From the NCBI GenBank assembly GCA_033032175.1, contig CM065307.1, forward strand, positions 7,440,001 through 7,504,000: a stretch of 64,000 nt of DNA, in the 5' to 3' direction. Under the pieces are notes generated by a model. It saw nothing but the letters and a program-made list of their open reading frames with translations, was not told the origin of the DNA and made no database searches. Made by a program: the position numbers and the translations under genes. This document shows, in pieces, positions 1 through 10,789 of this stretch. Numbering within the stretch: the first letter of the stretch is position 1; every line of letters starts with the position of its first letter. This stretch comes from Saturnia japonica. Taxonomy: Eukaryota > Arthropoda > Insecta > Lepidoptera > Saturniidae.

Positions 1-883
1 GTAACATTCTTTATTTTTCGAGTAAGATAAGTACTCAATTTTATTCTTGTTACATGGTAGTCCTTGATATTTATAAGTTTCCATTTTATCCAGAAGTAGT
101 ATTTGGAGGCAATACTCATAGGGGCCTAAGAAATTATGAAGAATAACTCTATAAATATAGTAATCAAATGAAAATTATTTCTTTATTATTATTATTTTTC
201 TTATTATTCTTTATTCCCATCCTTTTTTGTGGATGTCTAACCTGGGCTCTTTTTAAAGTACAAATGATAAAACTAGAAACTTGATAAAATGTTTTAATAG
301 GAAGCTTGCTATGAAAAAACCCATAGAAAAAATAAAACTGCCACCATCAAAATCAAACTGAACATAAATATGTCTTAGTAGAAATAGCAAAACTTGAATT
401 CAGACGGACAGGGTATGTATTAAGAGGTAAAGAGAAATGGAGCAAATCCTCTGGTATCCAAGAGACATATTTAAGAGCCTATTCAAAACATGGGTATAAA
501 ACATTAAAGAGGTAGTAAGAGGCACTTGGATTGGTGTGCTTTAATTAAACTCGGGGAGTTGTTGTAACATTTGGGGAGGCCTTTTCCATTGATGGCAAGT
601 AGATAAAGAGTCCAGAGGCGAAATAATGAAATAGTATATTACTACATGTTAAATATTCTTATCTAAAAGGCTATTATTATGCTTATTAGTATTATTTCCA
701 TTATAATATATCAGTATTCATTTTGGTAGTTGTATTTAGAGTGATTTCTATTACCACTGATACAGTGTACCATAGTACATTATCAATAAAATATAAGACT
801 TAAAAAATAAGAATAAGTATTATAAATTTAAAAAAAATTAATAGTATTCATTTTATAATGTACTTAAAGATCATTAGATAATT
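1..883. other. AT-rich gene-free stretch
   Basis: I see no coding pattern, splice-flanked exon or clear repeat. The sequence is AT-rich with short A and T runs. Confidence 0.6.
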
Positions 884-1075
884 CTAAGTTCTATTAGACT
901 TAAAGTAATATGTATTTGTATAGGTGTTGAGGAGGTATGTAATTTTTGCTTTTACCGTGCTTTCTTTTGCGACACCAGCGCCGTACACATCATTAATCCT
1001 TCGAGCTGTTTCTGCAGCACTGGTGCCACGGTAGAACTCGTACTCGTAAATATACCGATATTTCATATTTTCCAT
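884..1075 (-). pseudogene. mariner transposase N-terminal fragment
   Basis: The reading frame starts at the ATG complementary to 1073-1075. Residues 8-37 (IYEYEFYRGTSAAETARRIN followed by DVYGAGVAKE) look like the first helix-turn-helix of a mariner transposase, which binds the terminal inverted repeat. The resemblance stops near residue 41, where a normal protein would continue to about 340 residues. The rest of the frame is unrelated flanking sequence. No catalytic aspartates are present, so this is a truncated relic. I could not define its terminal repeats. Family assignment rests on recognising the N-terminal pattern. Confidence 0.6.
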
Positions 1076-1494
1076 TGTGCGGTAATAAGCGACGCCAAAG
1101 AAAAAAATAAAGAGGAAAAAACAAATGAATAACCGTTTTCAAAACTCAAATGTACCAGCTAAATGAATTTATAAATTTGAATTTGGATTTCTTAACCAAC
1201 GAGGAGATATTTCAGATCAAAGTAGTCAGTACAACAAAACGCTAAATTCATATGTAAGGACCTAATACATAAAATATTTATTTGGACTTCATGTAAACAA
1301 TTTTCATCCATACTTTATGATAATTAAAATTGTTTGTTTTTTCACGTCTTTTTAATAGTTGCTATAATATAGGCATGTTTTGAATAATAATAACTTTATT
1401 ATAAAAAATAAATTGAAATCAACAATTGTACGGTATTGTCACTTACGTTACGATATATCTACACACTATTACTACTATACTAATATACTACTGT
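1076..1494. other. gene-free stretch
   Basis: AT-rich sequence with no gene or repeat that I can support. The first few dozen bases may be 5' leader of the mariner fragment. Confidence 0.5.
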
Positions 1495-2097
1495 TTCGAA
1501 TGGAAAAATGTTTTAGTGTTGGATAGCCCATTTATCGAGGAAGGCTATAGGCTATGTAACATCACGCTACAACCAATAGGAGCGGAGAATCAATGAAAAA
1601 TGTTGCAAAAACGGGGGAAATTTATTCCTTTTGAAAGCTTCCATTGCGTGCGTTGCGTGAATGGTTAAAGTTACCGAACAATCGTGTGTGACGGAAATGT
1701 TTTTCTTAAAAAGTTCTAAAAAAAAAATCCGCGATAGCATACTATGTCTACCTTTTAAGGTTTACTCAATAAAACCTTTTTTAGTGTAATAAAAATGGTT
1801 CTAAAATAATTAATTATTTGCGAAGGTGTTTTTTTAATCATGGTATTAATCATCCCTTATTGAAATAATACGTTACTCATCACAAGTAATTAAATTTGAA
1901 CAAAATTGCTCTTTATCACAGTTTAAAAATAACTCCGCAAATTTTTTTTTTATCAAATACCGCAAGTGAATTTTTATTATGCAGAATAATGTGGGAGGCG
2001 GGTTGTACCTATAATACAGTGCCTACGACCCTCTCTCTCTAACTCTTTCTCTCTCTCTCTCTTATATGACGCAGACGAAGTTGCGCGGGTCAGCTAC
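1495..2097 (+). mobile_element. Helitron-like non-autonomous element, long family, copy 1
   Basis: The stretch from about 1540 to 2097 is closely similar to 42461-43745, which carries an extra insertion. Shared blocks include TTCCATTGCGT at 1640, GTGTGTGACGGAA at 1685, ATTTGCGAAGGTGTTTTT at 1816 and the end GACGCAGACGAAGTTGCGCG. The 3' end reads CAGCTAC here and CAGCTAGT in the other copy. The latter fits the Helitron CTRR-T terminus, with a small CGCA/TGCG stem just before it. The 5' boundary is uncertain. No protein is encoded. Confidence 0.6.
2032..2063. repeat. CT-rich microsatellite inside the Helitron-like copy
   Basis: Runs of CTCTCT interrupted by AACTCTTT. The same CT tract lies at the equivalent place in the second copy, near 43693-43722, so it belongs to the element. 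Confidence 0.8.
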
Positions 2098-2322
2098 TGA
2101 AGTTATATTTATTTGTAGATATTATGGTACTAGCTGTGCCTCATAGTTACACCCATGATAAATTTATTCGACTGACTCTCCCCCACGCCGCGGCATTGCC
2201 AAGGCCGGATGAGTTGTTCATTTCTTGCCATCTCATTCTTTGTCACATCCCGTACTAGCTTATAGTTTGGCAGATTGCTTGACGTCCCTCACCTCATACC
2301 TTCCTCAATAAATAGGCAATAA

Positions 2323-3102
2323 CAGCGTTTCTCAAACTATATTTTGTCATGGCCCGGTTATTCTTGTGTCAATTTCGTGACGTATTAAAAGTTTTTTAAC
2401 TAGTCTGATAAAATAAGTAAAATAACACACATGTGGAATGTTTATGTAGAATTCGGTTATAAAATTGAAGCAATGTTTTTAACAATATAATAATTAAAAT
2501 GTAATTACATTAGTTGACCACTATTATTGAGAGGTACTCATTTGGTAAGCTATTTAATTTTGAATTCTAAGTTTGCCGATAAAGTTGTTAACTTTATACT
2601 TAGGTTTACTTCGACTCCTAATTGGCTACTATATTTTTTTTTAGAAACACTTGTGTAACAAACATTTATTTCATGACAAGATACATTAGGTTTGTTCTTG
2701 TTACGCTTGTTTAGTTGTCTTGCTAAAACTGGGTACTCTTGATGAAAAAACAACCAAAAATCTTGCAACAGTGTTCGTTCGAATATGTCTTTGAGTGTGA
2801 TGTCACACGACTTTTGAGTTAACAAGTCAACATTTGGATCAGACAAATCCATCTCAGATTATATGTTGTCTGAAAATGAGTCGTATTAATGATGTTGATC
2901 GGAGGAAAGTATTCTTTCAGATTGGACTGCAGCTCTACTAAATATTCCTTGATAAGAGCTAAAGTCTCGTACAATATTGAACTCAAGTTGAACTTTTTTT
3001 GTACTTCTGTTAACCTTGTAAAAGCTTAGTAATTAACTGATTCTACGCGACGTGAACACAAAGAACCGTACCGGGTCGCGCCCCACCGTTTGGGAAACTA
3101 TT
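2323..3102 (-). mobile_element. decayed hAT-superfamily DNA transposon
   Basis: The left end CAGCGTTTCTCAAAC and the reverse complement of the right end, AATAGTTTCCCAAAC, form imperfect terminal repeats. They resemble the CAGTGGTTCCCAAACTGTGGGTCGCG-like ends of Charlie/ZBED-type hAT elements, and GGGTCGCGCCCCACCGTTTG is visible at 3073-3092. An 8-bp target duplication flanks it: GGCAATAA at 2315-2322 and GGCTATAA at 3103-3110, 7 of 8 identical. The interior encodes a broken transposase tail on the minus strand. The element is too short (780 bp) and too damaged to be autonomous. Confidence 0.75.
2550..2852 (-). pseudogene. hAT (ZBED5-like) transposase C-terminal remnant
   Basis: This 100-codon frame contains LLQDFWLFFHQEYPVLARQ at residues 28-46. 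It resembles the FW-x5-EYP-x-L segment near the C-terminus of hAT transposases of the ZBED5/FAM200 type. The minus-strand sequence just upstream, about 2853-2950, can also be read as a related segment (LQSNLKEYFPPIN) but is separated by stops. The zinc-finger (BED) domain and the catalytic residues are absent. It lies wholly within the hAT element whose ends are at 2323 and 3102. Confidence 0.55.
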
Positions 3103-3110
3103 GGCTATAA

Positions 3111-3526
3111 TATACAAAAATATTTTTTCTAAACTCACTGATGGTTCTACAGATTAGAGCGTTTAAACAAACATAAAAAAACAATCTTTTGATCTGTATA
3201 ATATTAGTATAGTATACATAGATGAACATTAAAAATTAAAAACTTTTAGCACCGCATGCATGGTAATAGTCCGCGCGTCCACTGGCAACTGTGCCTCCCA
3301 AGTTGGAAATAAGGAGCACAGCACTAAATAATTGTAATAATAATTATTTAGAAACAAAAGTGCATTTCTGCTGATATGAATGACTGGCATTTATATAATT
3401 ACCAAAAAAACATTATTACATACACACATATAACATAATACGATCTCATAAACCTCATTAATGCTTATTAATATGGCAGTTAAGTGAATAAACACTATAT
3501 TTATATCTTCAGCACAAATTTATAGT
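3111..3526. other. gene-free stretch
   Basis: No coding pattern and no recognised repeat. Confidence 0.5.
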
Positions 3527-3741
3527 TTAGCTGTGGCCTGCAGCTTCGCTCACGTGATCGATATACGCGTAATGTTTACAAAAATCGTACTTTCTAAGAA
3601 CTTTAATAAATTTTTAATGAATGAGATTTCGTGATTTTTTTGTTGATAAGGACCAAGTATAAAAAAAATATCAAAATCTATCCATTAGTTTGTGCGTGAT
3701 ACGCGCGTAACGGCAAACCTTAACAAATCTTTATATATAGA
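3527..3741 (-). mobile_element. short Helitron-like element
   Basis: Read on the minus strand it begins TCTATATATAAAGATTTG at 3741. It ends with CACGTGAGCGAAGCTG, GCAGGCCACAG and CTAA at 3527. A 5' TC, a GC-rich 3' hairpin segment and a terminal CTRR are Helitron hallmarks. The base after CTAA is A rather than the usual T. About 215 bp, non-coding. Confidence 0.6.
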
Positions 3742-4336
3742 TACAATATTTTGCTAAGTCTATGCAAAAGTACCTTATTCATAGCTTCTATGAGTCGATG
3801 TCGTGTTGTCTTTAAACTTACAATATTAGCGCGACCGTGCTTAGCTCGTAATTTTGAAAAATAAAACTTATTCGATCTAGTTAACCTTGGAAAATAAAAC
3901 TTTATCTACTTACATGCAAAATTTTATTCAAATCATTTGAGTCGAAATCTTTTTTTATTTAATATTACATGCACTATATAAGCGACTAAATAGTATTATA
4001 TAGATAGATAGAAATACATCGTTTATTTCAGTATGCGTTAATTATTTTTCTTGCTATATAATATATAAAGACAATGAACCCGGAACAAGACCGCGATATA
4101 GTTGTGAATGTGATGAAAACACTAGAGCGTTGTGCTTGGTGTAGCTAAAACGTGATATTGGGTCATGCTTCGGCGTGCTTTAATATCTTATATTAATATT
4201 AATTTTATATTAATGGCATACATTAATTGTAAAAAATTTTCAACTGCCAAAGAATATTATATTCTTTAGACTTGCGCAGCTTTCATTGAGGTATTATGTA
4301 CCTACTACGTACATAATAATAAGAATATAAATATTA
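3742..4336. other. gene-free AT-rich stretch
   Basis: Contains TA-rich tracts (for example around 3990-4070 and 4180-4210) and nothing else I can identify. Confidence 0.5.
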
Positions 4337-4567
4337 TTAGGTGTTTACTAGCATTTTTTTGTTGCTTGTACCGGGCTTGAAGTTCACGTTGGGTGGTGGA
4401 GGTAGAAGGAGCTGGATCAGGTTCAGTAATACACACTGTACTATAGCTTGCTCTGGAGGATCTTTTTCCAGCTCGACAGAGCCTAGTTCCGGAGCTGAAT
4501 CAGGTTCAGTAGTAGGTATTTTAGCTTGCAATAATTGCTCAACTAACCCCAACCCAGATTTTTGCAA
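4337..4567 (-). CDS. uncharacterised small ORF, open on both strands
   Basis: The 76-codon minus-strand frame has a compositionally protein-like centre: acidic and proline-rich residues 18-40 (TTEPDSAPELGSVELEKDPP), followed by a LIQLLLPPPPN stretch. The + strand is open over the same interval (4341-4577). The block is less AT-rich than its surroundings. I do not recognise a domain. It could be the low-complexity C-terminal tail of a transposon protein or chance. No splice or promoter evidence was found. Confidence 0.2.
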   Translation of the reverse strand: MQKSGLGLVEQLLQAKIPTTEPDSAPELGSVELEKDPPEQAIVQCVLLNLIQLLLPPPPNVNFKPGTSNKKMLVNT

Positions 4568-4577
4568 GAAAAATTAG

Positions 4578-5140
4578 GTTATGAATAAAAGTGTTTCAAT
4601 CAGAACCAATTTCAATCTAGATATTAAAAATATATGAAAGTTTAACACATACCCGATTTAAAATTGATAATATATGACGCGTACAGATGAAATATTCGCT
4701 TATAACTTTTTTTGTTGCAAAATAAACAAAGCGTGCAAACATTTCACTTGATCGACAGATCGGCACTGGCAATCGCGCAATGAGTTCTCCTACCGAGATT
4801 TGATGTGCTAGTGTACGGTCTGAGATATTTCGATTGCCCAACTTACCCCTATGCTCAACTAACCCCGAGCGACCATGGCGATGACATCAGTCATACAAAT
4901 TATATATCTTCCTTTTTAAAATATGTCAAATTTGTACAATCGATAGTTTAGGCCTATCTATTGATTATTCGATAATGCAAATGACTGTCAATGAAACGAT
5001 ATAAATAATCGATGTTTAATGAACACTAACACGAGCGGGCTATAAAAATATTGCTTTATATATTATTATGCATTCGTTATTGGTGATAAATGAATGGTGG
5101 CGTAGTTAAGGCGATGAGACGTTATGATCTTTACATAGTC
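4578..5140. other. gene-free stretch
   Basis: A 74-codon minus-strand frame at 4617-4841 has no recognisable features. Nothing else supported. Confidence 0.45.
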
Positions 5141-5156
5141 TAAGGCTGAAATCTAT

Positions 5157-5173
5157 AGAGCGTACTCAGCCTT
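5157..5173. repeat. target-site duplication, left copy
   Basis: AGAGCGTACTCAGCC(TT) is repeated exactly at 5592-5608, on the other side of the LINE insertion. Confidence 0.85.
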
Positions 5174-5591
5174 TTTTTTTCTTTTTTTTAACGTGGATAA
5201 ACCCGTCATGGGTACACACCCGCCGGGGGGGGGGGGGGATGGAATGAGTGGTTATGTGAGACTTACTCGCTAAAACTCCACGGTGTACTTCAGCAGCCTT
5301 AGAGGGGCGACATGGGCTCGCGGTTGCATTCAACTACGTCGCCCCGGCGGCAGGCCCAGCTACTACTGCCGGGCCACCACAAAGGGAGACAATTCGGTAC
5401 AACCCTAACTGTCTCCCACAGCCGCCGAACCTGTGCAATGGAAAGACGCCCAGTCTTACCTGGCTCAGCTAGGGCGGTGGGAGTTGGCGGATGAATCGCC
5501 TCCTCCTGCCGCCCGTTCGTCTTTGGCGGAGAGGACCGCTCACAGGATCATCTTCGCGTGCCCTCTCCGCAGCCTTTTTCTGCGACATTAA
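5174..5591 (-). mobile_element. 5'-truncated non-LTR retrotransposon (LINE) 3' fragment
   Basis: A GC-rich 418-bp block in AT-rich surroundings starts with a long T-rich tract (5174-5191), so the element lies on the minus strand with a poly(A) tail. It is bounded by a perfect 15-17 bp direct repeat, as target-primed reverse transcription produces. It includes a G-run at 5225-5238 and no intact open frame on its own strand. I cannot name the clade. Its composition suggests a LINE 3' region. It inserted into the inverted-repeat element around it. Confidence 0.75.
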
Positions 5592-5608
5592 AGAGCGTAC
5601 TCAGCCTT
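5592..5608. repeat. target-site duplication, right copy
   Basis: Exact copy of 5157-5173. Confidence 0.85.
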
Positions 5609-6293
5609 AGCTCAACATTAGATAAGCTCAAACTTCGCTAAGTATTTACTCAGCGTAATCTTAGGTTTCGAATTTATAGTCGAGTTACGCTAAGCTTAAG
5701 TTAGGCTTTAACTGAGGAAGTGTCTGGTAACGGTCAATTAACGTTTCGATACCGCATCGGAACTGTAAAATATGTTCAACTCAAACCAATAAATTTATCA
5801 TGAATTATGTATAGAAAATTAAAAAGGTATTTAAAATAGAATTTAAACTGTATAATTGTATAATATTGAACTTGCTTTAAAATAAAAATGACAGATTATT
5901 CGTACATACAAAAAAAAAGATTGAAACCAATAACAAAACGTTTTTTACGTTTATTATAATGCAAGTATAATCTTTGGATATGAACACGATAATTGTAATT
6001 TCTAACGCAATTTGTATTTGTACATCGATCGATTCGTTAGAAACAGTTTTGTAGAATTAAACAAAAAACTGCAAACGGCAAAAATGACAATCATCTACAA
6101 ACGTAGTACATAATAGAAACAATCATTTCTATGTAGTATAACTACATCTATGTATAAACCAATGAGAATAAAGCAATACAGGTAATTTAAAAAGTATATA
6201 AAATCACTGCTATGTCACTATAATGTTATACTTTTTTTTAAATCGTATAATAACCCAAGATTTCCGTAAGTCGTCGAATTCGATGACTTGAAC

Positions 6294-6314
6294 TGAGAGA
6301 GAGAGAGAGAGAGC
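6294..6314. repeat. GA microsatellite
   Basis: About ten consecutive GA units. Confidence 0.9.
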
Positions 6315-6556
6315 AGAGCTGAGCAAATGCTACTAAGCTTGCGACTATAAATTTCAACTTCGAAACTTAAGGCTGAGTTAAGTCTGAGCATAATTTGAGT
6401 AAGCTCTATAGATTTCAGACTAAGAGCGTTTCAAATCACCTTTTTTAGGGTTGTCTTACCAGAAAAAGAACCCCTTGCTAGGTCTACGTTGCCGCGTTGT
6501 CTGTTCTACCTTTAAACAAAATAATAAGATAAACCGATCAAGCCTGTTTTTTTTTT

Positions 6557-6650
6557 AGATCTGACTGCACTGTTAGCCTTAGGGGCCTTAAAGCTGCTGC
6601 GGCTTTTACAGCGTCATCGGACTTGAGGTCAAGGCTGAGTCAGGCTGATG
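6557..6650. repeat. dispersed repeat, copy 1 of 2
   Basis: It shares GACTG(C/T)ACTGTTAGCCTT, AGGGGCCTT, GGCTTTTACAGC and GGACTTG(A/G)GGTC with 17961-18045 in the same orientation. On the minus strand both can be read as a Lys/Ala/Pro-rich peptide (KAPKANS), so they may be decayed copies of a coding sequence. The protein is not recognised. Confidence 0.5.
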
Positions 6651-6659
6651 CTAAAGAAC

Positions 6660-7639
6660 CCGAACCGAATAAAATAAAACAATGTTGATATAATTAATAT
6701 TAATTAAAATACATATATTTGTGTGGTGAATGGAACCCTTGGTGCACGAGTCTGGTTCATACTTATAAAAGTCATACAGACTATTCTCGTTAATCTGTCA
6801 AACAACAAAATCTCTGAAAATAGGCGGTTTCGATTTTCTTAAAAAATGATAACAGAGAGTACTTAATTAGATTCAAAGCCTTAACCTAAGGTTTTTAGAG
6901 TTTACATATTTTGTGATTATGTAAATCGAATTAATTTTAATAGTTTAATTCGGCAATACGAACTAAAATATGTAAAATTCAGTTTCTAATGCATTAAAGT
7001 TTTACATATCACTTTTTCAGTTCAAAAGTAAACCTCTGTAAGTAAAGAACATTTTCAGTAAAAATTATTCGTTTCGTCAACCTATTCTATTTGTTAATTA
7101 GTGTTAGAAGAAAATAAGCGAGAAACGTTTATTAAAAATCCAAGATAATAATTGAAAAAAGGCATTAGTACCTAGATTCATAGGTATTAAAAAAAGTCTG
7201 TTACCTAATGAGTTACTAAAATAATCGTGGATTTTACGTCTAGACGAAAATGTATTCGTTTTCAAATGATTTTAGTCTGTCCTCATATGAAGGTCAACTG
7301 TGTATCAAACTAAATTTGGATGCCGAATGACGTAGCGAACTTTTTTGAAATGCTTCAATTCTGTCTGTATGATTGTGATATACATATAATACAGTGCCTA
7401 AAATAGTTCTCTGTAAGCTTTGTACATACTGATATTAAGCTGGCTGATATTTAAAAAATCGGACAAGTAGCGAGTAGACTTCGTTCCCTGAGGGTTCCCA
7501 ACTGATCACATTACTTACCGAACATTGAAGTACCCTGTAGGTATTGATAATCGGTCAACGAGTGCTACTTTTAGACTGCTAGTATGAAGGGCTAAGTGTA
7601 TATCTTTATCACGTTAACCTAGAATCTGTTTTTTTTTCC
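6660..7639. other. gene-free stretch
   Basis: AT-rich, with no coding pattern. No repeat I can support, apart from short similarity of the TACAGTGCCTA type near 7390. Confidence 0.45.
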
Positions 7640-8100
7640 CACCAGTATGAGATTAATAGGTCTTGATATTTAAAATTAATTTTAAATTTATACCTAAACA
7701 ATCACCGAGAGAAAAAATAAAACAATATAAATTTGTAGCATTTAATATCAAACGGGATTACAAATTCATTATTTGTAGATTTATTTCTTATCTTTTGCTG
7801 CAAGACCTCCTTTCGTACCAAATTTGAAGACCGTAGGAATGCGGGAAGTACCCGGTTTTGGGTTATAGGTTATAGGTTTTGGTAATCTTTATTTTAACTA
7901 TAAAGTGCCGTATGTCTTTAATGCGTTGACCTACAAAATTTACTTTTTTACAGCAGGACCTTCTTAGTATATCATATATATTTCATCTTTATCCCTCAAG
8001 TCGACACGAACACACAGCCAGCCAGCCGGACGGGCAACAAACTGATCCTGTAAAAGTTCCTTTTTTGCATTATAAGTTATGAAACCCTAAAAAGGTTTTT
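7640..8100 (+). repeat. probable LINE 3' untranslated region
   Basis: Contains ACACGAACACACAGCCAGCC, GACGGGCAACAAACTGATCC, TAAAAGTTCC and the end TATGAAACCCTAAAAAGG. This order (cagacagacgg-like stretch, gatcctataagggttcc, acggaaccctaaaaa) is a common lepidopteran non-LTR retrotransposon tail, as I recall it. No reverse transcriptase is attached. Confidence 0.45.
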
Positions 8101-8379
8101 TTAAAATCCTAAACAAGAACGCTATCATTTTATTTACTTTCGAGATCAAGTTGTCATAATGGTGTATGTTAGCTGAGATGTTAGACTTTAGGCCAATCAA
8201 GCCAGATCTTTTTTACCTTTATAGATAACCAGATTTTTAACATTATTTTGACGTTGTAAAACGTATAATTTATTTTATAGGAATGAGCTTTTTGACCAAA
8301 GTATTCAAGAAGTTTTTTTATATTTAACGTCATATAATATTTTTAATATACCAAAGGTACCTAACTATACGCGATTAAT

Positions 8380-8752
8380 ATCGTCCTGAAGTCTTAATGC
8401 CTACAATCATGTAGTACTTACATTTGTTTGATATACTCTTATGGTTTACTCAGCGTAAGCTATTTAAGCGCCCGAATTGATTCACCATGACCAGATTTTT
8501 TATTTGAGGGGAACCCTAATTCTTTTTCTAAAATAAAATTAGCCTAAGTTATTTCCCTATAACAACAGCTATCTATCAGTGAAAGTCTCGTCAAAATCGG
8601 TCCAACCGTTTCGGAGATTACACGGAACAATAAAACAATTTAAAAAAATTGGTGTTTTGTTATATGTATCGTATATACTTTCATATGCATTTAGTAAAAA
8701 ACTGTTATTTTGACATTACAAACAGACACTTAAATTTTATTAATTGTATAGA
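8380..8752 (-). mobile_element. Helitron-like family A, truncated copy; empty site for the mariner
   Basis: The 5' end on the minus strand is TCTATACAATTAATAAAATT at 8752. The copy shares long blocks with 13608-14177, 15667-17492, 26097-26582 and 36767-37294: TATCTATCAGTGAAAG, AAATCGGTCCAACCGTTTCG, GAGATTAC. Its 3' hairpin region is missing. At 8667-8681 it retains the uninterrupted sequence GTATCGTATATACTTTC, exactly where the 16113 mariner sits in the other copy. Confidence 0.7.
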
Positions 8753-9288
8753 TTAACGGTACGCCGCGCCGCGCCGCAGCCCAAAATCAAAATCATCTTT
8801 ATTCAATTTAGGCCCTAAGAAGGCACTTATGAACGTCAAAACACTACTACCGGTTCGGAAATCGTCCCAGACATCGAGAAGAACCGGTAAGAAACTCGAT
8901 CGGGTTTATCTTTTTTTTGTCAACTGTACAAATGTTAATATAACAGGTACAAGAATAACAGTTTAGTGGATGCACAGAGAGGGAGTCACTTCCAGACATC
9001 ACTATCATTCATATAATGATCCACCCTATAGTAACCTTTTGACAGTAAAACTTGCTTGACATGGTCCTTAAACTTGTTGTCCGGTAAATTAGTAATATTC
9101 TTCGGGATCTTATTATAAAACCAGACACTATTACCTAAAAAACTTTTATTGGACCTACTTGGTCTAAAACACGGTACGACTAATTTATCTCTATTTCTAG
9201 TATTAGAATTATGCTGATCTTTGACAAAATCTAACCCGACTAAGTTTTTACGAATATATATTAAGTTATCAAGGATGTATTGGGAGGG

Positions 9289-9603
9289 CTAAGTTAAGAT
9301 ATTATATTCCTGAAATTTGTTCTTTAGTAATTCACGAGGTTTTAGGTTGTAAATTGCACGAATTGCCCGTTTTTGTAATATAAATATGGAATCCACCTCA
9401 GCTGCTGAACCGCACAGCAAAATATCGTAACACATTAAGCTATAGAAGTAAGCGAGATAGACTGACCTATCAGTGACAATATCTATTAACTGGCGAATCT
9501 TATGTACTGCAAATGCAGCAGAGCTTAATCTTCCCGCCAAGGTTTTAATGTGCCCATTGTAATTTAGAATCAAGCGTAATACCCAAGAAAACAGTACTAT
9601 CAA
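9289..9603 (-). pseudogene. LINE ORF2 C-terminal segment
   Basis: A 104-codon frame with NYNGHIKTLAGRLSSAAFAV, then FILQKRAIRAIYNL at residues 74-87. This is the region following the palm and thumb of Jockey-type reverse transcriptases. It is separated from the FADD-containing segment by a frameshift and a gap of about 110 bp. Part of the LINE relic at 8782-10342. Confidence 0.75.
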
Positions 9604-9715
9604 CTACTAAGCCTACTAAATTCCCTTCTACCTTGATACTTCTATCAACACGCTGGGCATTGGGCAAGGCATATCTCATATATTTGGTTTTGTTTTCATT
9701 TAGCAGTAAATAATT

Positions 9716-9925
9716 TCAAGCAAACCATTCAGAAATTGTAACTAAAATATTGTTTAATTGCCTAAGCTCCGAATCTATTCTTTTCACTTTGAATATAAGT
9801 GAAGTGTCGTCCGCAAAAAGAACCCTGTCAGCGCCATTTTCAACTACTAGCGGTAGATCGTTTAAATAAACGAGAAACAGAAATGGTCCCAAAATCGATC
9901 CCTGAGGGACGTCGATTATTGTCAA
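9716..9925 (-). pseudogene. LINE reverse-transcriptase palm segment (FADD)
   Basis: This 69-codon frame has [19 protein letters not shown] at residues 8-26 and the catalytic LFADDTS at 36-42. It ends at a stop right after SEWFA, where the family continues. It is one of three broken pieces of the same reverse transcriptase. Confidence 0.85.
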
Positions 9926-9975
9926 AGATCCAGAAGACTTTGCCCCATTTACAATTACTTTTAGACAGCGGTCTG

Positions 9976-10200
9976 TTAATAAGAGAATAGAAAGTCGAGA
10001 GAAGGGCCAAAAACACCATAATGTTTTAGTTTAAGTATTAGCGTGGTGTGATTAACGCAGTCGAAGGCTTTTGAGAGATTGCAGAATACACCGATTGCAT
10101 CCTGCGACTCTTTCCATGCCCCAAATTTATGACTTAGTATCGTTGCATCAGCGTCAGTGGTGGATTTCGATTTTGTGAATCCAAACTGTTGACCATTCAA
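9976..10200 (-). pseudogene. LINE reverse-transcriptase finger/palm segment
   Basis: A 74-codon frame starts at a Met within the conserved region. It shows QQFGFTKSKSTTDADA (residues 4-19) and [20 protein letters not shown] (39-58), the second carrying the first catalytic-motif neighbourhood. Upstream codons continue the match across an in-frame stop to about 10340. Confidence 0.8.
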
Positions 10201-10342
10201 TATCTTGTGTTTATTAAATTACTCTAATAACTGCTTAAGCATAATTTTCTCAAAAATCTTACTTATCACAGGAAGTACAGAAATTGATCTATAATTACCA
10301 AGATTACTTCTACAACCTGATTTAAACAATGGAACTCCCTGC

Positions 10343-10740
10343 TCGCGTTTATTACGCAATAATTATTTTCATTCTGTAATTTTACTTTTACTCATTATTG
10401 ACAATCCTATCAATTGAATAATGACAATATATTTCCCGTGTACAAAATTTCAACAAAATCGGTAGTGTTTTTTTTTCACGAATTCTAAAAGTATTATTCA
10501 TAGTTCTTTATAGTCTATCACTTGTGGAGTGACATATGCTTCCCATCTATGAAATTTCATCAATATCGGTTGCGAAATAATATTGTCTTTTTCTTTTTCT
10601 GTAATTAATATTGACAGTTCTTTTATTTAGCTTATCAATTGAGCAATGACATGCTTCCTGTGTACTAAAATAATATAAAAATCTATCAAGCCGTATGTCA
10701 TATTAGTGGTCAATGTCTTTAATATATCAAGAAATTTGAA
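10343..10740 (-). mobile_element. Helitron-like family H relic with internal tandem units
   Basis: Reverse-complement similarity to 32318-32711: AATAATTATTGCGTAATAAA next to the LINE junction, then repeated blocks containing ACCGATATTGATGAAATTTC and CACGGGAA-like sequence roughly every 110-130 bp. The 3' terminus is missing at the LINE boundary. Confidence 0.5.
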
Positions 10741-10789
10741 AAAAAAAAAATCATGTACAGACAGACAGAACTACAGATTTATTGAAGTA

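Larger units (their letters stand above)
5141..6424. repeat. imperfect inverted-repeat (MITE or foldback) element hosting a LINE insertion
   Basis: The left segment (TCTAAGGCTGAAATCTATAG, then GAGCGTACTCAGCCTTA, later TTTCGAATTTATAGTCG near 5666) matches the reverse complement of 6341-6424 (TTAGTCTGAAATCTATAGAG, ACTCAGCCTTAAG, GAAATTTATAGTCG) in the same order. This gives inverted arms about 1.2 kb apart, or about 0.85 kb apart without the LINE. Exact ends and target duplication are not clear. No transposase is visible inside. Confidence 0.5.
8782..10342 (-). mobile_element. 5'-truncated Jockey-type non-LTR retrotransposon
   Basis: On the minus strand, from about 10342, it encodes reverse-transcriptase segments in order. 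They are a NYRSISVLPVISKIFEKI segment, QQFGFTKSKSTTDA (9976-10200), [32 protein letters not shown] and LFADDTS (9716-9925), and then a thumb/C-terminal part (9289-9603) with RAIRAIYNLKPRE. The 3' end near 8782 reads TGAATAAAGATGATTTTGAT. Frameshifts and stops split the frame, so it is inactive. Polymerase domain starts partway in, and the endonuclease is missing. Insertion into the Helitron-like family H copy that continues at 10343 explains the right boundary. Confidence 0.8.

Noticed and set aside
5312..5494. 60-codon + strand frame rich in Arg and Gly
   Set aside because: It is a by-product of the GC-rich LINE fragment, which lies on the opposite strand.
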